From assembly GCF_001723605.1 (NCBI RefSeq), contig NZ_CP017111.1:2914001-2978000 (forward strand): a DNA stretch of 64,000 nt, in the 5' to 3' direction. Positions within the stretch are counted from its first letter, which is position 1. The number at the start of each line of letters is the position of its first letter. This DNA comes from Sulfurospirillum halorespirans DSM 13726. Its GTDB lineage: Bacteria; Campylobacterota; Campylobacteria; Campylobacterales; Sulfurospirillaceae. The notes beneath the pieces are model-generated. The model worked only from the letters and a program-made list of their open reading frames with translations, was not told where the DNA came from and searched no databases. The translations under genes and the position numbers were made by a program. Below, piece after piece: positions 45,633 to 53,348 of this stretch.

Positions 45633-45732
45633 GAGTTCTTAGCAGAACTCTTGACACGCTTTTAAAGCAAAGCTTTAAAAACTACGTTAACACTGGGTAA
45701 TCCTTGGCAGAATGCCCACGCACCTGTGGTGC
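45633..45732. repeat. Dispersed ~100-bp intergenic repeat, copy D
   Basis: Same orientation as copy A. It begins GAGTTCTTAGCAGAACTC (hairpin), then CGCTTTTAAAGCAAAGC, TACGTTAACACTGGGTAATC, GGCAGAATGCCCACG, and ends CACCTGTGGTGC. It lies between the glycerate kinase stop and the NFACT start, both minus strand. A further short hairpin, TGCCT...AGGCA, follows. Confidence 0.87.
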
Positions 45733-45741
45733 TTTTGCCTT

Positions 45742-46887
45742 TTACGAGGCAGAATTTTTCGCTAATTTTATGAGTCTAAATATCTCTTTCACACTCTGTT
45801 TAACAAGTTTTTCAGCCCTCGGTTTTTCCATCGCCTCTTCCAAACTCATCGGGTAGCGCATAATGGAAAACAGTGCGTCCACGCCTTTGTGCTCTTCAAG
45901 TTCATCGGCAATGCCACCGCCTAAAGCGATGAGGGGAACACCCGCTTTTTGGGCACGTTTGGAGACGCCACTGAGCACTTTACCCATTAACGACTGCTGA
46001 TCGATGCGCCCTTCTCCTGTGATGACGAGCGTTGCCTCTTTAAGGTGTGCATCAAAGCCGATCTGATCTAAAATAATCTCAATGCCCGAGCGAAGTGTCG
46101 CATCTAAAAAGGCTTGCATCCCGCCACCCATGCCGCCCGCTGCACCTGAGCCTGCATTCATCGCCACATCTTTGCCCAGCGTGTTTTTAAGCACCTGCGT
46201 AAACTGCTGCATCCCTGCATCAAGTCGCTCGATCATAGCAGCATCTGCACCTTTTTGCCCTGCATAAATGTGCGCTGAACCACGAGGTCCATACATGACG
46301 TTATCTACATCGCACGCGACGGTAAATTCGCATGTTTTAAGCGCTGGTAGTACATGGCTTTCATCCACATGATGCACATCCTCCAAAATCGCTCCACCCA
46401 AACCAAGCTCATTGCCCGTTTCATCCAAAAAGCGATACCCAAGCGCTTGAAGCATCCCAAGTGCCGCGTCATTGGTCGCACTGCCACCGATGCCAACGAT
46501 AAACTTACGACACCCCTTTGCAATGGCATCTTTCACCATCTCACCCACCCCAAAGGTTGTGGTCAAAAGCGGATTACGTTTTTCTTTGGGAACGAGCGGA
46601 AGTCCCCCTGCTTGTGCCATTTCAATGACCGCGGTTATGCCATCCTCTAAAATACCATACTGCGCGCTGATCGGATTCATCAACGGGTCATGGACTTTAC
46701 ATGTAACGATTTCTCCACGCACATTTTGCATGATCGCCGCTAACATTCCCTCTCCACCATCGGCGATATAACACGCAGTGACGCTTGCCTCTTGGTAAAC
46801 CTCTTTAATGCCCTCTTCTATCCACGATGAGAGTTCCTGAGAGCTCGCACACCCTTTAAATGAATCAATGGCTAAAACTACGTTCAT
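45742..46887 (-). CDS. Glycerate kinase (GarK/GlxK family)
   Basis: This 381-residue type I glycerate kinase phosphorylates D-glycerate to 2- or 3-phosphoglycerate. It begins VVLAIDSFKGCASSQELSSW and has CYIADGGEGMLAAI, GIGGSATNDAALGMLQALG and GAAGGMGGGMQAFLDA, then VITGEGRIDQQSLMGKV, all diagnostic of PF02595. The start overlaps the stop of ogt by four bases. Palindrome 46697 encodes VTCK in frame. Confidence 0.93.
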   Translation of the reverse strand: MNVVLAIDSFKGCASSQELSSWIEEGIKEVYQEASVTACYIADGGEGMLAAIMQNVRGEIVTCKVHDPLMNPISAQYGILEDGITAVIEMAQAGGLPLVPKEKRNPLLTTTFGVGEMVKDAIAKGCRKFIVGIGGSATNDAALGMLQALGYRFLDETGNELGLGGAILEDVHHVDESHVLPALKTCEFTVACDVDNVMYGPRGSAHIYAGQKGADAAMIERLDAGMQQFTQVLKNTLGKDVAMNAGSGAAGGMGGGMQAFLDATLRSGIEIILDQIGFDAHLKEATLVITGEGRIDQQSLMGKVLSGVSKRAQKAGVPLIALGGGIADELEEHKGVDALFSIMRYPMSLEEAMEKPRAEKLVKQSVKEIFRLIKLAKNSAS

Positions 46888-47339
46888 CGATATTTCTGCT
46901 CCAATGCTAATAAATACTCTTTACGCCACAATCCTCCGCTGTAGCCTCCGATGCCACCATTTTTAGCGATCACGCGGTGGCAGGGAATGATAATAGCGAT
47001 TTTATTTTTGCCATTCGCGTTCGCAACGGCGCGCGTGGCTTTGGGGTGTTTTAGAAGCTCTGCTTCTTGGCTGTACGAGATGGTTTCACCGTATGGAATG
47101 TTTTGAAGCACATTCCACACACCTTGCTGAAAGAAGGTGCCTTTGGGGTGCAACGGCACGCTAAAGGTTTTGAGTTTTCCCGAAAAATAGGCCTCTAACT
47201 CTTTTTTTAAGAGCTCAATATGTTGATTTGAATCTTTAAGAATTTCGCCATTATCATCAAAATCCAAAGCGCAAATGCCACGCTCATTCGCTGAGATCAG
47301 TAACAATCCAACAGGCGATGAGAAGGAACAATACACCAT
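46884..47339 (-). CDS. ogt: Methylated-DNA--protein-cysteine methyltransferase
   Basis: The 151-residue suicide repair protein removes alkyl groups from O6 of guanine. It has the active-site motif IIPCHRVIAKNGGIGGYSGG (Cys acceptor) and GTFFQQGVWNVLQNIPYGET, with a short N-terminal domain. Length is typical of Ogt without an Ada regulatory domain. It is flanked by glycerate kinase and a GNAT gene on the same strand with almost no gaps. Confidence 0.96.
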   Translation of the reverse strand: MVYCSFSSPVGLLLISANERGICALDFDDNGEILKDSNQHIELLKKELEAYFSGKLKTFSVPLHPKGTFFQQGVWNVLQNIPYGETISYSQEAELLKHPKATRAVANANGKNKIAIIIPCHRVIAKNGGIGGYSGGLWRKEYLLALEQKYR

Positions 47340-47340
47340 G

Positions 47341-47793
47341 TTAACTCCTTAATACTTTGTGCATACAGACGCTGTTTTCCATCCCCATATAAGGTCCATA
47401 ATTGGGAATGACCGCATACCCCATTTTGGCATAAAGCGCAATCGCTTCAGGTTGCCCTTTACCTGTCTCTAAGCACGCTTCGCTAAAGCCAAGTTCCGCG
47501 GCCCAAGACTCTAATGCACCTAAAATCTGTGACGAAAAACCACGTCTGCGATACGTTAGGTGCACAAACATGCGTTTGATCTCCACCGTTTTAGCATCGA
47601 TCTTTTTAAAACATCCGCACGCCACAGGCAATTCATCTTCATACCCGACCAATGCGGTTTCGATAGGATCGATCACATTGTGTTGATCGTACAGTGCTTG
47701 TACTTTGCCATAGCGCGCATTCAGTTCTGTGTCCAAAGCGTGCGTTAGGGCACAAAAATCTTCATGTGTGTTGGATAGTTTACATGTAAACAT
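47341..47793 (-). CDS. GNAT family N-acetyltransferase
   Basis: The protein has 150 residues with the acetyl-CoA loop FVHLTYRRRGFSSQILGALE (R/Q-x-x-G-x-G/A variant), then GFSEACLETGKGQPEAIALY and MGYAVIPNYGPY, the usual PhnO/YhhY-like pattern. The N-terminal residues MFTCKLSNTH are encoded partly by palindrome 47780, so the start codon is two codons from the palindrome. Substrate unknown. Confidence 0.88.
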   Translation of the reverse strand: MFTCKLSNTHEDFCALTHALDTELNARYGKVQALYDQHNVIDPIETALVGYEDELPVACGCFKKIDAKTVEIKRMFVHLTYRRRGFSSQILGALESWAAELGFSEACLETGKGQPEAIALYAKMGYAVIPNYGPYMGMENSVCMHKVLRS

Positions 47794-47895
47794 TGAAAAC
47801 CTCGGATGATTTCTATTATTATACCTTCATTTGCACAGTTTTTAAGCACCCAAATGGTTACAAAGTAGGTATGATTTTCATCAAGGAGTAGGCAC

Positions 47896-48297
47896 ATGAC
47901 ACACCTCTTTACGTATGGATCATTGATGTTTGAAGACGTCTGGAACAGGCTGGTTAAAGGCAATTATCTCTCGCAAAAAGCGACCTTGCAAGGTTATGCC
48001 AGACGTTCAGTCAAAGATGATGTTTACCCTGTCATTTTCCAAGCCGATGAGCTTGTTGAGGGGGTCGTTTATTATGATATAAGCGAGGAAGATCGGATCA
48101 TTCTTGATACTTTTGAAGGCGAGTATTACGAACGCAAAGAGGTGGAGCTTCTGGTTAAAAATGAGCTGATTCGTGCGTGCGTGTATGTTCTAAAAGAGGA
48201 ACACTTTGATATTATTGACCCCAAACCGTGGAGTGAAGCCCTCTTCGCGACTGAGGGCATCAAGCGTTTTTTAGCCAACTACAAAGGGTTTGCTTAG
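47896..48297 (+). CDS. Gamma-glutamylcyclotransferase-like (AIG2/GGCT) protein
   Basis: The 133-residue protein starts MTHLFTYGSLMFEDVWNRL, with the YGSL glycine loop of the GGCT fold. It has GVVYYDISEEDRIILDTFEG with the conserved acidic residue, and YERKEVELL. Members cleave gamma-glutamyl amines or serve unknown roles. AAGGAG precedes the ATG by seven bases. It is alone on the plus strand between minus-strand blocks and convergent with the ankyrin gene. Confidence 0.88.
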   Translation: MTHLFTYGSLMFEDVWNRLVKGNYLSQKATLQGYARRSVKDDVYPVIFQADELVEGVVYYDISEEDRIILDTFEGEYYERKEVELLVKNELIRACVYVLKEEHFDIIDPKPWSEALFATEGIKRFLANYKGFA

Positions 48298-48311
48298 GCT
48301 TTAGGTCTCAT

Positions 48312-48845
48312 TTAGGCGCTACGTGCGCTGAGAATGTTTTTAGGTTTTCCCGTAAAAAGCATCTTTAGAGACAACACGACACGGGCAACAAGACGCAGTG
48401 AAACTCCTGAAATCGTTTCATCGCGCCCTTTTCCCCCAACACTTTGCAGATACTCCACAACCGCAACACGCCCAAAGAGTGCTGCAAACATGATGGGCGT
48501 TCGTCCGCCGCCATTGTCGGCCTGCACCTTCGCACCTGCTTCAACCAAGACTTTGCAAATCTCCAGATAGCCCTTAAATGAAGCTCCCCCTAGAGGTGTT
48601 TGGTCTCGATCATTGCGTTGATCAACGGAAGCGCCATACGCAATAAGCGTTCTGGTGGTATCAAGCTCGCCATTATACGAGGCAAGCATCAAGAGCGTAT
48701 TGCCTTTGGCATCCGATAGGTTTACATGTAAACCACTTTCTAGCATGGAAGCTAAGATGTCACTCTGCCCTTTGCGTGCAAAATCAAGCGCCATTTCCTG
48801 AAGCTCAGCGTAGCGAGCCTCTTCTTCTTGGGAAATTGGTTGCAT
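48312..48845 (-). CDS. Ankyrin-repeat protein adjacent to catalase
   Basis: This 177-residue soluble protein has about three ankyrin repeats: DAKGNTLLMLASYNGELDTT, then DRDQTPLGGASFKGYLEICK and GGRTPIMFAALFGRVAVVEY. It directly follows katA on the same strand. In Campylobacter jejuni the ankyrin protein beside katA (Cj1386) helps heme reach catalase, and this gene has the same position and size, so the same role is inferred. There is no signal peptide. Palindrome 48722 encodes LHVN within the first repeat. Confidence 0.87.
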   Translation of the reverse strand: MQPISQEEEARYAELQEMALDFARKGQSDILASMLESGLHVNLSDAKGNTLLMLASYNGELDTTRTLIAYGASVDQRNDRDQTPLGGASFKGYLEICKVLVEAGAKVQADNGGGRTPIMFAALFGRVAVVEYLQSVGGKGRDETISGVSLRLVARVVLSLKMLFTGKPKNILSARSA

Positions 48846-48846
48846 T

Positions 48847-50283
48847 TTAGATGCCTAAAGCGTGACGCACACCTGCGCCATAAGCGGGGTCGGCTTGGTC
48901 AAACAAAGCAATCTGACGATCCACAATCTCTCGTGGCACGCCATCCATGGCTCTTGCAATGTTGCCAAAGAGTTGTGCTTTTTGATCTTCATTCATCAGT
49001 CTAAAAAGCGCTCCTGGCTGTGAAAAATCATCATTTCCAATGCGGTGATCGTACCTATCGCCATCCCCATTGACAGGAAATGCAGGTTCCAAATAGGTCT
49101 TGTCCTCTTTGGGACCGCCAAAGCTGTTTGGCTCGTAGTAAGCATCACCAAAATCAGGCACATCTAAACGCATAGAACCATCAGCATGGTAGGTGTTTAC
49201 CTCTACTTTTGGACGGTTAATTGGCAACATTTCATAGTGCGTTCCCACACGATAACGATGCGCGTCAGCATAGGAAAAGACTCTGGCTTGGAGCATTTTA
49301 TCGGGCGACCAACTAATGCCTGAAACGACATTGGACGGGCTAAACGAGGATTGTTCCACCTCAGCAAAGTAATTTTGCGGATTGCGATTCAGCTCCATCA
49401 CACCCACATCGATCAATGGATAATCCCCATGTGGCCACACTTTGGTGAGATCAAAGGGATTGAAAGCACACACTTCTGCTTGCTCTTTGGTCATAATCTG
49501 AATTTTAAATTTCCACCGTGGAAACTCTTGGCGCTCAATTGCACTAAAGAGATCTTCTTGAGAACTCTCACGCGATTTTGCTACAACGGCTTCAGCCTCG
49601 GCATTGGTATAATTTTCAATCCCCTGTTCTGATTTAAAGTGAAACTTCACCCAAAAACGCTCATTTTCTGCATTAATAAGACTGTAGGTGTGTGAACCAA
49701 ATCCATGAATGTGACGAAAATCTTTTGGAAGACCCCGATCGGACATTAAAATCGTCACTTGGTGTAAACTCTCAGGCGAAAGTGACCAAAAATCCCACGC
49801 TGCTGTGTTGCTTCTTAGATTGGTACGCGGATGACGTTTTTGGGTGTGAATAAAATCAGGAAACTTTTGAGGATCACGGATGAAAAAGACGGGCGTATTA
49901 TTGCCCACCAAGTCCCAGTTTCCCTCATCGGTGTAAAATTTAATCGCAAAGCCTCTTACATCACGCTCAGCATCCGCAGCACCTCTCTCTCCTGCTACGG
50001 TTGAAAAACGTAAAAAGAGATCTGTCACAGCCCCTTTTTGAAGCACTTTGGCTTTGGTATAACGTGAAATGTCCTGTGTAATGGTAAGCGTCCCAAATGC
50101 AGCCGAACCCTTGGCATGAACCACACGCTCAGGAATACGCTCACGATTTTGATGCGCCAGTTTTTCAAGGAGTTGATAATCTTGAACTAAAAGCGGTCCA
50201 CGTGAACCTGCACTCAAAGAATTTTGGTTATCCGCTATGGGATTTCCAGCGGTTGTTGTCATGATTTTTGAGTTTGTTGCCAT
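48847..50283 (-). CDS. katA: Catalase
   Basis: This clade-3 monofunctional heme catalase has 478 residues. It has [19 protein letters not shown] with the active-site His, [20 protein letters not shown], the NADPH-binding region and [20 protein letters not shown] with the heme-ligand Tyr. It breaks down hydrogen peroxide in a microaerophilic or anaerobic lifestyle. The divergent Crp/Fnr-family regulator gene at 50481 shares its upstream region, which is A+T-rich and may hold a PerR- or Fur-type site, though I cannot define one. Confidence 0.97.
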   Translation of the reverse strand: MATNSKIMTTTAGNPIADNQNSLSAGSRGPLLVQDYQLLEKLAHQNRERIPERVVHAKGSAAFGTLTITQDISRYTKAKVLQKGAVTDLFLRFSTVAGERGAADAERDVRGFAIKFYTDEGNWDLVGNNTPVFFIRDPQKFPDFIHTQKRHPRTNLRSNTAAWDFWSLSPESLHQVTILMSDRGLPKDFRHIHGFGSHTYSLINAENERFWVKFHFKSEQGIENYTNAEAEAVVAKSRESSQEDLFSAIERQEFPRWKFKIQIMTKEQAEVCAFNPFDLTKVWPHGDYPLIDVGVMELNRNPQNYFAEVEQSSFSPSNVVSGISWSPDKMLQARVFSYADAHRYRVGTHYEMLPINRPKVEVNTYHADGSMRLDVPDFGDAYYEPNSFGGPKEDKTYLEPAFPVNGDGDRYDHRIGNDDFSQPGALFRLMNEDQKAQLFGNIARAMDGVPREIVDRQIALFDQADPAYGAGVRHALGI

Positions 50284-50461
50284 TGGATGTTCCTTGTTTT
50301 AAGATAAATTTACTCTCAATTTTAAATCTAACGAAACAATAACATTTTGATAAATATTTGTCAATAGTAATTTTTATCATTTAGTAAATTAATTGCATTA
50401 TTATTTTGTCTGCCACTTAATAACGCCTATTTCTTTCTCTTTTTTTTGTACAATAATCTAT

Positions 50462-50471
50462 TTACATGTAA
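50462..50471. repeat. TTACATGTAA palindrome in the 5' region of the Crp/Fnr-type regulator gene
   Basis: A perfect copy lies 9 bases upstream of the ATG, and the following AAGG could act as ribosome-binding site. It is just downstream of a TACAAT -10-like element (50449-50454), so it would be in the message. Confidence 0.9.
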
Positions 50472-50480
50472 AGGTTTGAG

Positions 50481-51095
50481 ATGCTTGATTTGCACGATTT
50501 CGAATTTGCCAAAGTGCTTAATAGTGAAGAGTTTGACTATCTTTCACACCATGCTAAACGCGTGTCGATTCCTAAACATACGATCCTTTTTTACCAAGAA
50601 GCGATTTGCAAAGATATTTTGCTTCTTGGTAAAGGTGAAATTGAGCTTTACATGTACGTAAAAAACGACCAAAAAATCCCTCTGTATGCGCTCAAAGAAG
50701 GCGAGCAATGCGTCATCAACACCTCAAGTACCATCTCTCAAACGCCTGCGATTGGAACCGCACAAAGTCTTAGCGATGTTGAAGGCTGGATGGTCAGCGA
50801 AGAGGTGGTCAAATACCTGATGCACCGCTCGCCCTCGTACCTCAACTATGTTTTTTCACTTTTTACGATCAAACTTGACGCGCTTGCCACACTTATTCAA
50901 GACATCAAATTTAAAAAACTCGACAGTCGCATCTTGGAGTGGCTTCACGCACATCCTTCCAAGATTGTTCAAGCCACACATGAAGAGATCGCCGAAGCAC
51001 TGGGGACATCGCGCGTTGTGATCAGTCGCGTGCTGAAAGACCTTGAAAAACAGAACTTCGTGAAGCTGCACCGCAAAGCGATTGAGATTTTGTAA
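50481..51095 (+). CDS. Crp/Fnr-family transcription regulator
   Basis: The 204-residue protein has an N-terminal cyclic-nucleotide-binding-like domain (PKHTILFYQEAICKDILLLG, then KGEIELYMYVKN). Its C-terminal winged helix has EEIAEALGTSRVVISRVLKD, ending LHRKAIEIL. No CxxC or N-terminal Cys cluster is visible, so it is unlikely to be an oxygen-sensing FNR. It belongs to the group found beside DUF2892 genes in Campylobacterota. An inverted repeat upstream of the next gene suggests it activates that gene. Confidence 0.9.
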   Translation: MLDLHDFEFAKVLNSEEFDYLSHHAKRVSIPKHTILFYQEAICKDILLLGKGEIELYMYVKNDQKIPLYALKEGEQCVINTSSTISQTPAIGTAQSLSDVEGWMVSEEVVKYLMHRSPSYLNYVFSLFTIKLDALATLIQDIKFKKLDSRILEWLHAHPSKIVQATHEEIAEALGTSRVVISRVLKDLEKQNFVKLHRKAIEIL

Positions 51096-51102
51096 CACTT
51101 TT

Positions 51103-51145
51103 GTAACGTATGTTACTGACAGAACAAGGTGAATTGTCTTATAAT
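51103..51145 (+). promoter_or_regulatory. Putative Crp/Fnr-type operator and -10 promoter of the DUF2892 gene
   Basis: GTAAC-GTAT-GTTAC (51103-51116) is a perfect inverted repeat centred at 51109.5. A perfect TATAAT lies at 51140-51145. If transcription begins near 51151, the operator is centred at -41.5, exactly the class II activator position for Crp/Fnr proteins, one of which is encoded immediately upstream. Confidence 0.7.
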
Positions 51146-51171
51146 GATTCAAATTAGATAAGGAGTTTACG

Positions 51172-51399
51172 ATGAAATGCAATGTAGGAAAAACAGACCG
51201 AATGCTTCGTGCAATTGTGGGTGTTGCTGTGATTATTTTAGGGGTTATTTTTAACAGCTGGTTTGGGCTGATTGGTATCGTGTTGCTGGCAACCGCACTG
51301 TTTCGTTTCTGCCCAGCGTACCTTCCTTTTTCCCTCGACACCTCTAAAAATGATGACGCAGGTTCTTGCGGTGGTGGCGGTTGCGGCTGCGGTAAATAA
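51172..51399 (+). CDS. DUF2892 small membrane protein with Cys/Gly-rich tail
   Basis: The 75-residue protein starts MKCNVGKTDRMLRAIVGVAV and has two membrane segments (about 14-32 and 34-48) and FRFCPAYLPF, matching DUF2892 (YgaP-like). The C-terminus SCGGGGCGCGK is rich in Cys and Gly and could bind a metal, sulfane sulfur or an electrophile. DUF2892 proteins are often linked to sulfide and thiosulfate handling. AAGGAG precedes the ATG. A terminator follows. Confidence 0.82.
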   Translation: MKCNVGKTDRMLRAIVGVAVIILGVIFNSWFGLIGIVLLATALFRFCPAYLPFSLDTSKNDDAGSCGGGGCGCGK

Positions 51400-51409
51400 T
51401 CTTTATTAA

Positions 51410-51450
51410 GAGTCGCCTTTTTTAGGGGACTCCTCTGCTCTTTTTTTTTC
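51410..51450 (+). terminator. Intrinsic terminator after the DUF2892 gene
   Basis: GAGTCGCC pairs with GGGGACTC (one mismatch) around a T/A loop, and a run of nine T begins eight bases further on. It ends the short DUF2892 transcript before leuC. Confidence 0.7.
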
Positions 51451-51483
51451 TTAAACCTTTTTTCGCTAAAATACCCCTAATTC

Positions 51484-51493
51484 TTACATGTAA
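51484..51493. repeat. TTACATGTAA palindrome upstream of leuC
   Basis: A perfect copy lies 14 bases before the leuC start codon, followed by AAAAGG as the probable ribosome-binding site. Confidence 0.95.
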
Positions 51494-51507
51494 ACAAAAG
51501 GCATACC

Positions 51508-52773
51508 ATGGGACAAACCATCACTGAAAAGATTTTTAGCGACCACGTGGGTCACGCAGTTAGAGCTGGCGAGATTATCAAAAGTAAAATCGACATGGTC
51601 ATCGGCAACGACATTACCACGCCTATCTCGATCAGAGCATTTGAGCAGAGTGGCGCGACCAAACTTGCCAATCCCGACGGCTTTAGCATCGTGATGGATC
51701 ACTATATTCCTGCCAAAGATATTGCCAGTGCGAACCAAGCCAAGATCAGCCGTGAATTTGCGTACAAACACGACCTTAAACACTATTTTGATGAAAAAGA
51801 TATGGGCATTGAGCACGCACTTTTACCTGAAAAAGGGCTCGTCGTTCCAGGCGATGTCATCATCGGTGCCGATTCACACACCTGTACGCACGGCGCTCTT
51901 GGCGCTTTTGCTACGGGCATGGGCTCCACTGACTTAGCGTTTGCGATGATTACGGGTGAGAACTGGTTTAAAGTACCCGAATCCATCAAAGTCGTCTTTA
52001 GTGGAAAGCCTAAAAAATACGTTTACGGAAAAGATTTGATCCTTGAAGTGATTCGTATTTTAGGCGTGGATGGCGCATTGTACCGAACGCTCGAATTTAC
52101 AGGTGACACCATTGGCTATCTCAGTATGGATGATCGTTTCTCCTTGTGTAATATGGCGATTGAAGCGGGTGCCAAAAGCGGTATCGTTGCGGTGGATGAC
52201 ATTACCAAAGCCTTTTTAAACGACAAAAATCTTGCACGCGAGCCAAAATTCTTCTACTCGGATGTTGATGCAACCTACGTGCACGTCCTTCACATCGATG
52301 TCGCCAATCTTGAGCCCGTGATTGCGTATCCATTTTTACCATCGAATGGCAAATCAATCAATGAAGCGGTCAAAGATGATTTGAGCATCGATCAAGTCTT
52401 TATTGGCAGTTGCACCAACGGTCGTTTGGAAGATTTGCGTATTGCGGCAAGCATCTTAAAAGGTCGTAAAGTCGCACGTAAAACACGCCTTATCATCACC
52501 CCAGCAACACAAAAAATCTCCTTGCAAGCGCAAAAAGAGGGCTTGGTGGACATTTTTATAGAAGCAGGAGCGGTCTTTAGTAACCCAACCTGTGGTGCCT
52601 GTTTAGGCGGTTATATGGGCATTTTGGGCGAAGGGGAACGTTGTGTCTCCACAACCAATCGTAACTTTGTGGGACGCATGGGAGCGCGCACAAGCGAGAT
52701 TTACCTTGCCAACTCAGCCGTAGCAGCTGCCAGTGCCGTTATGGGCAAAATCACCGATCCAAGATCACTGTAA
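51508..52773 (+). CDS. leuC: 3-isopropylmalate dehydratase large subunit
   Basis: LeuC isomerises 2- to 3-isopropylmalate in leucine synthesis with a 4Fe-4S cluster. The 421-residue protein has VIGADSHTCTHGALGAFATG, the cluster ligands in FIGSCTNGRLEDL and NPTCGACLGGYMG, and RTSEIYLANSAVAAASAV. It is the aconitase-like, LeuC2/HACN-type short form. The partner leuD is not in the window. mobA follows with a one-base overlap. Its A+T balance looks like that of its neighbours, and there is no palindrome inside. Confidence 0.95.
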   Translation: MGQTITEKIFSDHVGHAVRAGEIIKSKIDMVIGNDITTPISIRAFEQSGATKLANPDGFSIVMDHYIPAKDIASANQAKISREFAYKHDLKHYFDEKDMGIEHALLPEKGLVVPGDVIIGADSHTCTHGALGAFATGMGSTDLAFAMITGENWFKVPESIKVVFSGKPKKYVYGKDLILEVIRILGVDGALYRTLEFTGDTIGYLSMDDRFSLCNMAIEAGAKSGIVAVDDITKAFLNDKNLAREPKFFYSDVDATYVHVLHIDVANLEPVIAYPFLPSNGKSINEAVKDDLSIDQVFIGSCTNGRLEDLRIAASILKGRKVARKTRLIITPATQKISLQAQKEGLVDIFIEAGAVFSNPTCGACLGGYMGILGEGERCVSTTNRNFVGRMGARTSEIYLANSAVAAASAVMGKITDPRSL

Positions 52774-53348
52774 TGCCTTTGATCCCACTGCCTTTAGTCA
52801 TCATCGCAGGCGGGAAAAGTTCGCGCATGGGAAGCGATAAAGCCTTGCTTCCCTTTGGCGGTTTTAAAACACTCACCGAGTTCCAACTTCACAGGCTCAA
52901 ACCTTACTTTCCTCGTTTACATGTAAGCGCTAAAAACAGCGAAAAATTTGCGTTTGAAGCCTCCTTTATCGACGATAATCCCAACTTTACCGACCACTCA
53001 CCTCTGGTTGCACTGCTCTCCATTTTGGAGCAGTTGCAAACGCCTGTGTGTGTGCTCAGCGTCGATACCCCATTTGTCACGCCTGAGATTTTTGAAACAC
53101 TGTATGAAAATTTTGAAGAGGGAGATGATGCGATTGTTGCCGCCTCCCCGTGCGCTTCACATCAACTCTGCGCGATTTATGCCCCCTCTATTGCGAAGAC
53201 AATGCGTGCGCAACTTGCCAAGAATGAGCACAAAATCCGCTCCGTTTTCAGCCAAAGCCGTACCAAATTTATCACTTTTGAATCAGACGAGCCTTTTTTC
53301 AACCTTAACCATCCTGATGAATACCAAAAAGCACAGGAGCTTTTATGA
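52773..53348 (+). CDS. mobA: Molybdenum cofactor guanylyltransferase
   Basis: MobA joins GMP to molybdopterin to make the bis-MGD cofactor of DMSO-reductase-family enzymes. The 191-residue protein has VIIAGGKSSRMGSDKALLPF, the diagnostic nucleotidyltransferase loop, and VLSVDTPFVTPEIF for GTP and metal binding. It links to the moaC gene and the TorD chaperone elsewhere in the window as part of molybdoenzyme maturation. Start overlaps leuC; end overlaps the next gene by four bases. Palindrome 52917 encodes LHVS. Confidence 0.95.
   Translation: MPLIPLPLVIIAGGKSSRMGSDKALLPFGGFKTLTEFQLHRLKPYFPRLHVSAKNSEKFAFEASFIDDNPNFTDHSPLVALLSILEQLQTPVCVLSVDTPFVTPEIFETLYENFEEGDDAIVAASPCASHQLCAIYAPSIAKTMRAQLAKNEHKIRSVFSQSRTKFITFESDEPFFNLNHPDEYQKAQELL

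Noticed and set aside
50284-50480. A PerR or Fur box upstream of catalase
   Set aside because: The region is A+T-rich with several weak half-sites, but no stretch matches a recognisable inverted repeat well enough to support the claim.
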